A stretch of 64,000 bases of DNA, taken from Rhodospirillales bacterium URHD0017. GTDB taxonomy: Bacteria > Pseudomonadota > Alphaproteobacteria > Reyranellales > Reyranellaceae. A model generated the notes under the pieces. It saw only the letters and a list, made by a program, of their open reading frames with translations, made no database searches and was not told the origin of the DNA. How positions within the stretch are numbered: position 1 is the first letter of the stretch; each line of letters opens with the position of its first letter. Below are positions 6,558-15,131 of the stretch, piece by piece. A program made the translations under genes and the position numbers. The DNA is taken from positions 1-64,000 of the forward strand of contig FODP01000011.1 of assembly GCA_900110395.1 (NCBI GenBank), written 5' to 3'.

Positions 6558-7595
6558 TCAGGCCGGCCGGCTCTCGACGATGGATGGCAAGCCGGCCGTG
6601 GGGATCACACGCGTTTGCGCGAAACCAGCCTGGTCGAGTAGCACCTCTACCTCCGCCGCGGTGCGCTCGCGGCCCTTGAGCGTCACCAGCATGTGCATAT
6701 CGAGCCCGCGTCCCGGATCTGGCTCGTTTCCGGCTTTGAGTACGATGTCGATCAGCAGCAGCCGGCCGTCGGGTCTGATGGCGCTGCGGACATTGCGCAG
6801 GATGCGGAGTGCATCCTGGTCGTTCCAATCGTGCACGATCTGCTTCAGCACGTAGCAATCCGCGTCCGCCGGGACAGCTTGGAAAAAGTCGATCGGCACG
6901 GCGGTGCAGCGTCCCGCCAGCGATCCATGGGTCAGCGGGGCGTTGGCCAACACAGGCGCTTGGTCGGCAAGTACGCCCCGGGGGCTGGGATGTCGAGCCA
7001 GGATCGCCTGCAGCAGCGCACCGTGGCCGCCGCCCACGTCGACGATGCACTCGAAGCCCGAGAAGTCATAAGCGTCGAGGATGCCGGGAAGATCGCGAGC
7101 GGAGGTCGACGACATTGCCTTGTTATAGATGGCGGCGTCGCTGGCATTTTGCGCCAGGTGCTCGAACATCGGGCGGCCGTAGAGGCGGTCGAACGCAGGC
7201 CGGCCGGTCCTGATAGTCTCGTCAAGCGCGCCCCACGGTGCCCAGGTCCAAGGCGCGCCGTACATCAGCGCCAGGCCACGCATTGAGTGCGGATGATCGT
7301 CCCGCAGGTGCTCGCTTAGCGCCGTGTTGCGGAACCGGCCGTCGGCGTCCTGAGTGAACAAGCCGATGCTGGCCAGCATCAGAAGCAGGCGGTCGAGCGA
7401 TGGGGCGTGAGTGCCCGTCACCCTGGCCAGCTCTTCGACAAGTCGGGGCGCGATTGCGAGCAGGTCGGCAATGCCGAGGGCTGCCGCGACATAGATCGCC
7501 TGCGTGATGCGGAAGCCGGTGATTAGCTGCGACAGCCGCGCGGGATAGAGGGCATCGGCCGCTTGAGAGACAGGGTTGCCCACATTGGTCTCCAT
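6558..7595 (-). CDS. SAM-dependent O-methyltransferase (acetylserotonin/hydroxyneurosporene MT-like)
   Basis: The 345-residue protein starts at ATG 7595, with a GAGG motif just upstream. It has an N-terminal dimerisation winged-helix region (QLITGFRITQAIYVAAALGI) and a C-terminal Rossmann domain. The SAM-binding motif is VDVGGGHGALLQAIL, and the catalytic-base region is KQIVHDWNDQDALRIL, where His is the general base in plant-type O-methyltransferases. The substrate is likely a small hydroxylated aromatic or isoprenoid; nothing nearby identifies it. It is transcribed alone. Confidence 0.88.
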   Translation of the reverse strand: METNVGNPVSQAADALYPARLSQLITGFRITQAIYVAAALGIADLLAIAPRLVEELARVTGTHAPSLDRLLLMLASIGLFTQDADGRFRNTALSEHLRDDHPHSMRGLALMYGAPWTWAPWGALDETIRTGRPAFDRLYGRPMFEHLAQNASDAAIYNKAMSSTSARDLPGILDAYDFSGFECIVDVGGGHGALLQAILARHPSPRGVLADQAPVLANAPLTHGSLAGRCTAVPIDFFQAVPADADCYVLKQIVHDWNDQDALRILRNVRSAIRPDGRLLLIDIVLKAGNEPDPGRGLDMHMLVTLKGRERTAAEVEVLLDQAGFAQTRVIPTAGLPSIVESRPA

Positions 7596-7836
7596 GCCCT
7601 CGAGGCTGCTTTGGCGTCGGCCGATGTCCAAACCATTCCGGTTACCGCCGAGGTTCAGCAGTCCCAGTCTGGCGCACGGCAGCGAACCAGCCAACCGTAA
7701 ACTAGGTTGTGAACCCAATCGCTCATTACTATTCGTCGCCGCATGTTCAACCCGAGAATTGAGCAAGCAGGCTCCGCCCAGTTTCAACGAATCCAGCGTT
7801 AGCGACGTTCGGTGAAGGCCTGATAGATCAACACAT

Positions 7837-8823
7837 CTAATCCATTGGCCTAAATCCGAACGCCTTGACTGTCACCGCCCATTGTTCGAGATCTGACTTG
7901 ATGAGCTGAGCAAATTCGGCCGGTGTGCAGCCCTTCGGTTCGAAAGACTGTTCCGCAAGCCTGGCTTTGAATGCGTCCATATCCAGGGCCCGGCCTACCG
8001 CTGAGTTCAGACCCGAGACGATTTCAGTGGACGTACCAGCTGGAACGAACAGGCCGAACCACTCGACGCCTTCCAATGCCGGGTAGCCTGCTTCGCGAGC
8101 GGTGGGCACATCCGGCAATATTGATGCGCGCTTCGGGGCGGTTGTGGCGAGCGCCCGTAGCTTCCCCGATTGGATGTGTGGCAGGACGTTGGAGACCACG
8201 ATGACGCCGGCAGCGATCTGGCCGGCCAGCAGATCCTGCACGATGGGCGGGCCGCCCTTGTACGGTACGTGGGTCATCTCCACACCGGCGGAGCGCGCCA
8301 GGCTCACGCCCATGAAATGAGGACGCGTTCCTTCTCCGGGCGATCCGTATGAGGCATGCTTCGGATTCGCGCGGCACCAGGTGATGAAATCGCTGACCGT
8401 CTTCACCTCCGGTGGGACCACCGGACCAACGACAAACAGGAATTGCACCATGCATATGGTAGAGACCGGCGCGAAGTCCCGCAGAGCGTCATAGCCGAGC
8501 TTCGCGTAGACGTGCGGGAACAGCGCCACCTGATCGCCGGGAGTGAGGACCATCAACGACCCATCACGCTCACCGCCTTTGAGCGCTTCCAGCGGCAGGC
8601 GTCCACCGGCACCGGGGCGATTGTCGACGATGATGGAGGGCGCGTAGCCCTTTACGTATTCTGCGAGAAGGCGCGAGACAAAGTCCGGCGACGATCCGGC
8701 AGGAAAGCCCAGCATGATCCGAGCGTTGTGGCTGACCAGATCTGCTCGACCCGAGGACGGTACGAAAAGTCCCGAGAATGCGGTGGCGCTCGACAATGCA
8801 ATGAAGCGGCGACGACTTGGCAT
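7837..8823 (-). CDS. Bug/TctC-family periplasmic solute-binding protein
   Basis: This 328-residue protein starts at ATG 8823 behind AAGGAGGGCGGG. It has a Tat-like leader (MPSRRRFIALSSATAFSGLF) and the family pattern: GFPAGSSPDFVSRLLAEY, VDNRPGAGG, VPYKGGPPIVQDLLAGQ and LPDVPTAREAGYP. Bug proteins bind organic acids in the periplasm and normally serve a TctAB tripartite transporter; no tctA or tctB is nearby, so this is an orphan. Orphan Bug genes are greatly expanded in some Proteobacteria, and three more occur in this window. Confidence 0.93.
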   Translation of the reverse strand: MPSRRRFIALSSATAFSGLFVPSSGRADLVSHNARIMLGFPAGSSPDFVSRLLAEYVKGYAPSIIVDNRPGAGGRLPLEALKGGERDGSLMVLTPGDQVALFPHVYAKLGYDALRDFAPVSTICMVQFLFVVGPVVPPEVKTVSDFITWCRANPKHASYGSPGEGTRPHFMGVSLARSAGVEMTHVPYKGGPPIVQDLLAGQIAAGVIVVSNVLPHIQSGKLRALATTAPKRASILPDVPTAREAGYPALEGVEWFGLFVPAGTSTEIVSGLNSAVGRALDMDAFKARLAEQSFEPKGCTPAEFAQLIKSDLEQWAVTVKAFGFRPMD

Positions 8824-9210
8824 GTTCCCGCCCTCCTTGGGATCGGCCAAGCTCACTGCAACACGCTTGCTGGCCTCGCTCGGCCAGGGTGTGAAGTCGG
8901 CCGCAAATGTTGGAACGCCAGCAACCCAACGACCAATGCCAAAACCCGCGTGGCTTCCCTAGCATCGGTCGTATTATTATCAAATGCTACCACCGAGCGG
9001 TGTAAAGGGCTACGTATGAATCTGTAACACTGCGGAACGAGGTTGTTCGCCGGTCGAGCGGGCCCTACGTGAGGTCGGCTAGGGGAAAGATACAGGCTGA
9101 CAGCGCTTACGCTGGCACGAAGGCCGCCATGGCCGGACATTCTCACCGTGACCACTTCTCCGAACTTCGCTTGATAGTGTCGGATTGATCGCGCCAGGTC
9201 CGCTACGGGT
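8824..9210. other. Gene-free stretch between the Bug gene and the IS1182 element
   Basis: No supported reading frame, RNA or strong hairpin is visible here. It contains the upstream region of the Bug gene (including its ribosome-binding site) and DNA flanking the IS insertion. Short frames present on both strands have unlikely compositions and no start signals. Confidence 0.5.
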
Positions 9211-10779
9211 CGAGGCTGTGTGAGAACGCGGCAGTCGCGAAGGGCTGGTTTGTATTTCAGCGTCAGGGATCGCAGGACCGTTCAGGTCCGGATCGCCTCG
9301 ATCAGCGACTGCGGGCCGAGCATGGCGATCATCCGCTTCAGATTGTAGGCCAGAACGTGGAGGCTCATCTCCGTTTTGACCTTTTCGAGGGTCCTGGTGC
9401 GGAAGTGAGTGGCGCCCATCCACGCTTTGAGCGTGCCGAAGGGATGCTCGACGGTGGCTCGGCGGATGCGCATGGCGTCGGGCCTCCGGTCCAGCCGCTC
9501 CTGCATGGCGTCGGTCACCGCCTCATGCTCCCAGCGCTTGATGCGGCGCTCCTTGCCGCTCGTGCACTGTTGCTTTAGCGGGCAGCCGGCGCATTTGGTG
9601 GTCCAGTAGACATAGAGGTTCATGCCGTCCTCGACCGAGGTGAAGCGGCGGGTCAGGGTCTCGCCTGCCGGACAGCGATAGACGTCGGCGTCGGCCAAGT
9701 AGACGAAGTCCTGCTTGCCGAACCTGCCCTTGGCCTTGGACCCTGAGGTGAGCGGCTTGGGCACGTAGGGCGTGACGCCAAGGGGTTTACAGGCCAGCAC
9801 TTCCTCGCCGCTGAAGTAGCCGCGGTCGGCCAGCACATCGAGCCTGTCGGTGCCCATGGCTGCCTTGGCCTGGCCGGCCATGTTCGCCAGTTGAGCCCGA
9901 TCGTTGCCGACGTTGGTGACCTCATGGGCCACGATGAGGTGATGCTTGGCATCGACGGCAGCCTGGATGTTGTAGCCGACCACGCCGCTGCCGCGCCCGC
10001 TCGTCGCCATCGAGCGTGCGTCTGGGTCGGTCAGCGAGACCTGCTGGTCTGGCGCAGCGTGCACCACCGGCTCAAGGGCTTCGAACGCCGCCATCTGCTC
10101 GCGAAGCGTGGCGATCTTCTCCTTCAGGCGGGCCGACTTGGCCTGCGCCAGATCGCCCTCCTGGCGGTCAGCTGTCTCCAGCGCGGCCATGTAGCGCTCG
10201 ATGCTGGCCTCGACCTGCTCCATCCGCTTCTTCAGCTTGCCCTTGGTGAAGTTCTTGTCCCTCGTGTTCACGGCCTTGAACTTGCTGCCATCGATCGCCG
10301 CCACGGCGTGGCTGAACAGGTCCAGGCGCCGGCACAGATCGATGAACCTGCGGCAGGTCGCCCGGATCGCCGGGCCGTTGTCCTTCCTGAAGTCGGCGAT
10401 GGTCTTGAAGTCCGGCGCCAAGCGCCCCGTCAGCCACATCAGCTCGACGTTGCGCTGGGCCTCCCGCTCCAACCGGCGGCTGGAGGCGATCTGGTTGATG
10501 TAGCCGTAGACATAGATCTTCAGCAGCAGGCTGGGATGATAGGCCGGACGCCCGGTCGCCTCGGGAACCACCCCCTCGAATCCAAGAACCCCAAGGTCCA
10601 GCTTCTCGACGAACGCGTCGATCGCCCGGACCGGGTTCTCCTCCGAGACATAGTCATCCAGATATTCCGGAAGCAGGACGGCCTGCCGGCGGTCCTCACC
10701 CTCGACGAAGCGCTTCATCTCAAACTCCGAAGCAGTGTCGTCGAGATTCTAACTCAAGAGGGGTTTTCACACAGCCTCG
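9211..10779 (-). mobile_element. Complete IS1182-family insertion sequence
   Basis: The element is bounded by 17-base terminal inverted repeats: CGAGGCTGTGTGAGAAC at 9211-9227 and its complement GTTTTCACACAGCCTCG at 10763-10779, with one mismatch. They enclose a single full-length transposase gene. The length of about 1.57 kb fits the family. No convincing direct target duplication is visible at the outer edges, so either it is short or the flanks have rearranged. Confidence 0.85.
9282..10718 (-). CDS. IS1182-family transposase
   Basis: This is an intact 478-residue DDE transposase. Recognisable parts are the N-terminal DUF772-type domain (RQAVLLPEYLDDYVSEENP, GRPAYHPSLLLKIYVYGY), the first catalytic Asp in AVAAIDGSKFKAVN, the central VLADRGYFSGEE block with a second Asp, and the C-terminal VEHPFGTLKAWMG block that carries the Glu. 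The gene fills nearly the whole element. It is probably competent for transposition, as no frameshift or stop is seen. Confidence 0.95.
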   Translation of the reverse strand: MKRFVEGEDRRQAVLLPEYLDDYVSEENPVRAIDAFVEKLDLGVLGFEGVVPEATGRPAYHPSLLLKIYVYGYINQIASSRRLEREAQRNVELMWLTGRLAPDFKTIADFRKDNGPAIRATCRRFIDLCRRLDLFSHAVAAIDGSKFKAVNTRDKNFTKGKLKKRMEQVEASIERYMAALETADRQEGDLAQAKSARLKEKIATLREQMAAFEALEPVVHAAPDQQVSLTDPDARSMATSGRGSGVVGYNIQAAVDAKHHLIVAHEVTNVGNDRAQLANMAGQAKAAMGTDRLDVLADRGYFSGEEVLACKPLGVTPYVPKPLTSGSKAKGRFGKQDFVYLADADVYRCPAGETLTRRFTSVEDGMNLYVYWTTKCAGCPLKQQCTSGKERRIKRWEHEAVTDAMQERLDRRPDAMRIRRATVEHPFGTLKAWMGATHFRTRTLEKVKTEMSLHVLAYNLKRMIAMLGPQSLIEAIRT

Positions 10780-10848
10780 GTCAAAAGGCGACATGCCGGG
10801 ATCGCCGTCAGATGTCCGCTCTAGTCCCCCAAAACCGACCGTGCAAGT

Positions 10849-10868
10849 TTTATGAGTACACGCCCTAG
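10849..10868 (-). repeat. Second copy of the 20-base repeat
   Basis: TTTATGAGTACACGCCCTAG here is the exact inverted copy of 6427-6446. The two lie about 4.4 kb apart and bracket the methyltransferase, Bug and IS1182 genes. They could mark ends of a mobile segment or be two copies of a dispersed repeat. Confidence 0.6.
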
Positions 10869-10895
10869 GCGGCCTTCTTCTCCAGTGACGGGTGC
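10866..10895 (-). pseudogene. C-terminal scrap of an SRAP gene
   Basis: On the minus strand this encodes HPSLEKKAA followed by a stop, nearly identical to the end of the intact SRAP protein at 1529 (DPSLEKKAA-stop). Nothing upstream continues the reading frame with SRAP sequence. It is a short relic of a second copy. Confidence 0.5.
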
Positions 10896-11027
10896 ATGCA
10901 AGCCTTGAACTAGCTGACGTCACGCTTGGAACCGTCGGGCTTCGCGAAGGTTTCTGCGATGTGACTCACCCCACTCGGTGAACTGAACATCTTAAGCGGT
11001 GAGCATTCACGCCCGATCGGGCGATGT

Positions 11028-11105
11028 CGAATGCTGGCTCGAAGGCACTGCAGAGGAAGCGCTCGCGCTGCAAAAGCCGTCACCCGATGACGCCATCATC
11101 GCTCT
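11028..11105 (+). pseudogene. Internal fragment of an SRAP gene
   Basis: The plus-strand frame reads DVECWLEGTAEEALALQKP followed by SPDDAII, matching DVERWLEGTAEEALELQKP and APDDAIL near the C-terminus of the intact SRAP protein. There is no start or continuation, and it faces the opposite way from the scrap at 10866. It is evidence that a second SRAP gene was broken and rearranged. Confidence 0.6.
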
Positions 11106-11245
11106 GCGGAGGTGCGCTGCGCAGCGTGACGGGCTTCGCCAACTGCACCGTCGATAGCTTCTGCTCCTAGTAGGATCAGACCGAGAACGCACTACACCAT
11201 CTTGATCTCTTCTGCGGCCTGCAACGCCGTGGTGTCGCCCGGAGT

Positions 11246-11572
11246 TTGAGACGCGGGAAGGGCTTCAACATGGCTATGCACGCCGAACATCCGAACTGGC
11301 CGTCTTTTCGTTCACTGGAAAAAAGTGTTCCGAACGAGTTGCCGCCCCATGAACGCCTGGCCGAGCTCAGGAGCGACATGAGTGAGACCAAGGCGCGGTT
11401 GCGGCACGTGCTGGAGGCATTAGCCGACAAATACAGCATAGCTGCGAAAGACGTGTCCTATGCGATCGACGGCTACGCCGACGACATGCTGTCCGACTTG
11501 GTCTTCGGTATCGAGCGGGACTTGGAGCACGAGGCCGAACGCGAGGCCTCGCTAAGCTCGAACTCGTCATGA
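11246..11572 (+). CDS. Small hypothetical protein upstream of ligD
   Basis: The 108-residue product could also start at a Met codon at 11270 (MAMHAEHPNWPSF), which has AAGGG upstream. It is helical and acidic, with ETKARLRHVLEALADKYSIAAKDVSYAIDGYADDML in the middle and a Ser-rich tail. The family is unknown. It overlaps the next gene by ATGA at 11569-11572, so they are co-translated, and both lie directly upstream of ligD. Confidence 0.55.
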   Translation: MRRGKGFNMAMHAEHPNWPSFRSLEKSVPNELPPHERLAELRSDMSETKARLRHVLEALADKYSIAAKDVSYAIDGYADDMLSDLVFGIERDLEHEAEREASLSSNSS

Positions 11573-11814
11573 CCAGCCGTCGCGCCGCGCATTCGCAGAG
11601 TGAGGTCTCCACTTTGTTCCGGCCGATGAGCGAGTTCGACCCGTCCGAGCCTGCGCTGGTCCATGATCTCCGGCGAGACCGCCTGCTGCCATGGTCGCCA
11701 TCGTTTCAGCGAAGCTATCAACGCACAGCCCGCGAGCTGGCGCCGGGCGTGGTCGACTATGATGGGCTGCTTCTCGACGGCTGGATGATCCCCGAGGACG
11801 AATGCCAGCACTGA
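11569..11814 (+). CDS. Small hypothetical protein, coupled to the previous gene
   Basis: This 81-residue protein begins within the ATGA overlap with its upstream neighbour. It is polar, with ELAPGVVDYDGLLLDGWMIPEDE at the C-terminus and no recognised domain. The ligD gene begins 46 bases later on the same strand, so a three-gene unit is likely. Confidence 0.5.
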   Translation: MTSRRAAHSQSEVSTLFRPMSEFDPSEPALVHDLRRDRLLPWSPSFQRSYQRTARELAPGVVDYDGLLLDGWMIPEDECQH

Positions 11815-11860
11815 AGCCTCGGTCCAACCATGCGGGCGGACAGCCGGGTTCGTCCTGACC

Positions 11861-13681
11861 ATGGGCGTTCCAGCACGAAGGCGGCCTACACCCGCCGGGC
11901 CAAGTGGAGTCACGTCGCGGCCTCTGTTGCACCGCTACATCGACCCTCTCGATCCGACGAGCGTCGAGCATCCTCCCACGGGCGACGACTGGATCCACGA
12001 GATCAAGTTCGACGGCTATCGCGCCCAGGCGCACAAGGGCGATGCCCGCGTCACTGTCTTTTCACGCCGTGGGTACAATTGGACCGACAGGTTCGGCTTG
12101 ATCGGCGAACTGACTGACCGATTGCCGGCGGACAGCGTCATCCTCGACGGCGAGGTCGTGTTCATCGGCCACAACGGCAAGCCCGACTTCGCGGGCTTGC
12201 GCAGCGCACTTGGCCGCAAGTCCGACCGGCTGCACTTTTACGCTTTCGACCTCCTGTTCCTCGATGGCAAGGACTGGCGTGGCAAGCCGCTGCTCGACCG
12301 CAAGCGCCGTCTCGAGGCGCTGCTGCAGGGAGCGCCGCCGCAGCTGCAGTACGTCGAGCACATGCAGGGCGACAGCCGCCTGATCGTCAAGCATGCCTGC
12401 AAGCTCGGCCTGGAGGGCATCGTCTCCAAGCGGGCCGATTCGCCTTACAAGTCCGGCCGTCAGGAAACCTGGCGCAAGTCCAAGTGCGAGCTCACCGACA
12501 ATTTCCCCATCGTCGCCTTCGTGGAAAAGCTGGGCGCCAGGCCGCGCCGCATCGCCTCCCTCTACATCGGCCGGCGCGAAGGCGACAAGCTTCTCTATGC
12601 TGGCAAGGTGCAAAGCGGCTACTCGCTGGAGGCGGCCCGGGAAGTACGCGAAGCACTCGACCCCTACATCCGACGCAAGACGCCGCTGTCGGCGCCAATT
12701 GTGAAGCCTAAGGCGACATGGGTGGAACCCGTCATTGGGGCGGAGGTCGCGTACTCCAGCAAGACGGAGGCCGGCTTCTTGAGAGAGGCGGTATTCAAGG
12801 GGTTGCGGGAAGACCTCACGCCAACGGCGCGACCGTCGCAGACTGTTCCGCCGCGGATCGCGCCGACGTCGAACAAAGGCGTGCCGCCGTACAACATCCT
12901 GCAGCGCCTGCCGGAAGGCGTTGCCCCAAGCGACGACGAACTGGTGGCGTACTGGACGAAAGTTGAAAAGCCGGCGCTGCAGTACCTGGCCCGGCGGCCG
13001 CTCAAGCTGGTGCGCCGGGTCGGCCGCACGATCTTCTACCACAAGGGGCCGCTGCCCCCTGTTCCTGCATCGGTACATCGGTTGAAGATCCACAAGCGCG
13101 AAGGGGGAGAGGGCACGCGGCTCTGGGTCGATGACCTGCCAGGCTTGGTTGGCTTGGTCGAGCTCGGTGCCGTCGAGCTTCATCCATGGAATGCGACGGT
13201 TGATGACATCGAGCATGCCGACCGGCTCGTGCTCGATCTTGACCCTGGCACCGACGTTGACCGGCGCTTCCTGTACGATACCGCGCTGATGGTGCGCGAG
13301 CTGTTCGAGAGCCAGCGGCTCAAGCCTTGGCCGAAGGTCACCGGCGGCAAAGGCATTCATGTCATGGCTGCACTAGAAGGAAAAATGACACACGATCAGG
13401 CGCATCGCTGGGCGCGCGATCTGGCCGAGCGCATCGTGCGGACCGCGCCGGCTCGCTACACCACATCGGCGACAGCTACACGAGAAGGCCTGATATTCCT
13501 CGACTACCTCCGCAATGGCCGCGGCACGACGGCGATCGGCGCCTATTCGCCTCGGGCTCGCCCCGGCTTTCCGATCGCACGCCCGGTCACCTGGAAGCAG
13601 GTCGAGCAGGGCATCGCACCGGACGCTTTCACACTGGAACATCCCGGGCCAGTGCGCAGTCGTTCGAAGAAGGGTGGGTAG
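11861..13681 (+). CDS. ligD: LigD-type ATP-dependent DNA ligase with polymerase domain, no phosphoesterase domain
   Basis: This 606-residue protein joins a ligase domain (about 20-320) to an archaeo-eukaryotic primase-type polymerase domain (about 345-600). The ligase lysine is K49 in HEIKFDGYR; other motifs are FYAFDLLFLDG, LEGIVSKRADSPY and WRKSKC. The polymerase part has VLDLDPG (metal Asp pair), GGKGIHV and LDYLRNGRGTT. LigD repairs double-strand breaks by end joining with Ku. The phosphoesterase domain of classical LigD is absent and no ku gene is in the window. The ATG at 11861 lacks a good ribosome-binding site, so the start is uncertain. Confidence 0.93.
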   Translation: MGVPARRRPTPAGPSGVTSRPLLHRYIDPLDPTSVEHPPTGDDWIHEIKFDGYRAQAHKGDARVTVFSRRGYNWTDRFGLIGELTDRLPADSVILDGEVVFIGHNGKPDFAGLRSALGRKSDRLHFYAFDLLFLDGKDWRGKPLLDRKRRLEALLQGAPPQLQYVEHMQGDSRLIVKHACKLGLEGIVSKRADSPYKSGRQETWRKSKCELTDNFPIVAFVEKLGARPRRIASLYIGRREGDKLLYAGKVQSGYSLEAAREVREALDPYIRRKTPLSAPIVKPKATWVEPVIGAEVAYSSKTEAGFLREAVFKGLREDLTPTARPSQTVPPRIAPTSNKGVPPYNILQRLPEGVAPSDDELVAYWTKVEKPALQYLARRPLKLVRRVGRTIFYHKGPLPPVPASVHRLKIHKREGGEGTRLWVDDLPGLVGLVELGAVELHPWNATVDDIEHADRLVLDLDPGTDVDRRFLYDTALMVRELFESQRLKPWPKVTGGKGIHVMAALEGKMTHDQAHRWARDLAERIVRTAPARYTTSATATREGLIFLDYLRNGRGTTAIGAYSPRARPGFPIARPVTWKQVEQGIAPDAFTLEHPGPVRSRSKKGG

Positions 13682-13856
13682 GAGGCAATGCTGTCGCTCT
13701 CACGGATGGTCACCTGGCTCGCAGGTGGCAATCCTAGCCGCAGACGTTGTAAGCCGCTCGCGGCCGACGGTCGAGATGAAAGCGGTAGCCACGCGTTGCT
13801 ACCTGCTACCTTTGGTGGCATCCTTCCTTCTATGTTGTCGTTCGGGGGACGCGACA

Positions 13857-14864
13857 GTGCTGCGGAAATCTTTCTGCCTCTTTCTCGTCGCGATGACAGC
13901 GGGATGCACCAATGCCGGCGTCCGCAATTCGGCGGACTTCGCGACGTCGCTCAACGAGCTCACCAAGCGAGAAGTTCTGTTCAACTTGCGGAAGGCCTAC
14001 GACGAACAGGCGACGTTCGTGCCATCCCACGTTGTCGTTTCACAGGGTAAGAGCACAACGAGTGGTTCGGTAAGCCCGAGCTTTACCCTTCCTCTGGGGC
14101 CGGGCTACTCCAACACCATCGTGCCCAGTGGCAACAATCAATATACGGGAGTGACGACGTTTGGAGCGGGAGCGTTCACCATCGGTGGCAACGCGACGGC
14201 GAGCCAGGACTGGACCATGACACCGGCTACCGATTCCGACGCGCTCATGCGGTTACGCACCCTTTACCTCTATGTTGCTGGTCTAATAAACTCGGAGGAC
14301 GAGTTTCTCTGTAGCTATCCCGTCCAAAGGCAGCCGGTGACTGGGCTCGATGAAGCGGGGAAGGGCAGCAACATCGCGTATCGCCTCGACTGCCCCGGCA
14401 GGCCCGAGTCCATATTGTTCTATGCGGACCCGAACTTTGTCACCTACCCCAACTGCATCGTTTGCATAACCAGCGTCGGATTGGCGGCGCGGAAACATAG
14501 AGTCAAAGATGCCGCTAAGCCGCCGACGGCTGAGGCAGAAGTCCTTGCGCCCGACGAGGTAAGGGCAAGGGTAAGAGTTAACGACCGCTTGCAGCGCGGC
14601 ATTGTATTCGGCGTCACATATCGCGGTGATGTATTGGGCAGCGAACCCCGTAAGAAGCCTCAAGAGGGCGATACGGATCTAAGTCGCGCCTTGACTGCCG
14701 CGGCGTCGGCACAAGATGTAATTCCTGAGTTGCCCCTGCCCCAGTTCAGCCTCCAACGTAGTACGCGGGTTTATCTGAAGGTGGGTACCGAAAAGTACTT
14801 TGCCGAGTTCATTTTGCTAACCTCTGCCGCCATGGCTCCGGTGACACCGAAAAAGGAAAAGTGA
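13857..14864 (+). CDS. Putative lipoprotein of unknown function
   Basis: I chose the GTG at 13857 (GGGGA upstream), which gives MLRKSFCLFLVAMTAGC: a signal peptide ending in a lipobox-like TAGC with the lipidated Cys at 17. An ATG at 13776 in the same frame would add a second hydrophobic stretch. The 335-residue mature protein has a Gly/Ser/Thr-rich, beta-type section (SGSVSPSFTLPLGPGYSNT), paired cysteines (PNCIVCIT) and a C-terminal KVGTEKYFAEFILLTSAA segment. It is probably outer-membrane-anchored; the family is not recognised. Confidence 0.6.
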   Translation: MLRKSFCLFLVAMTAGCTNAGVRNSADFATSLNELTKREVLFNLRKAYDEQATFVPSHVVVSQGKSTTSGSVSPSFTLPLGPGYSNTIVPSGNNQYTGVTTFGAGAFTIGGNATASQDWTMTPATDSDALMRLRTLYLYVAGLINSEDEFLCSYPVQRQPVTGLDEAGKGSNIAYRLDCPGRPESILFYADPNFVTYPNCIVCITSVGLAARKHRVKDAAKPPTAEAEVLAPDEVRARVRVNDRLQRGIVFGVTYRGDVLGSEPRKKPQEGDTDLSRALTAAASAQDVIPELPLPQFSLQRSTRVYLKVGTEKYFAEFILLTSAAMAPVTPKKEK

Positions 14865-15097
14865 CTGGCACGCGGGCGCACGAGATTCGCGCACGTTTCA
14901 GCCTTGGGCTTGATGCCTGCAGCAATGTCACGGCTGCTTGTCGTCCGCCGAGCAGACGGCCAATGGTCAAATTCCGGGTGCAGGCACTGCAGTCACAATA
15001 TTTTGCGTAATTCGAAGGTTAGCAATCAGCATGTGGCCCCTCTGGGAGCGCCAAAATTACCCGCAAGCGGCTTGCCTGATCTACAGTTATATTCCTC

Positions 15098-15125
15098 TTG
15101 ACTTATCGTGCACTGTAGTTATATT
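15098..15125 (+). promoter_or_regulatory. Sigma-70-like promoter for the terminase pair
   Basis: TTGACT at 15098-15103 and TATATT at 15120-15125 are separated by 16 bases, close to consensus. Transcription would start near 15132, which is the ATG of the next gene, so the mRNA may be leaderless. The decamer ending in AGTTATATT is repeated at 15084-15093 and 15116-15125, overlapping the -10 element, and may be a regulator site. Confidence 0.55.
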
Positions 15126-15131
15126 AAGCTC

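Larger units (their letters stand above)
10780..11245. other. Scrambled intergenic region with repeat and SRAP remnants
   Basis: This gap holds a partial copy of the 6.4-kb repeat (10808-10868, including the shared 20-mer at 10849-10868). It also holds two separated, oppositely oriented pieces of an SRAP gene (10866-10895 and 11028-11105) and otherwise no intact gene. The mosaic suggests repeated insertion and deletion next to the IS1182 element. Confidence 0.6.
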
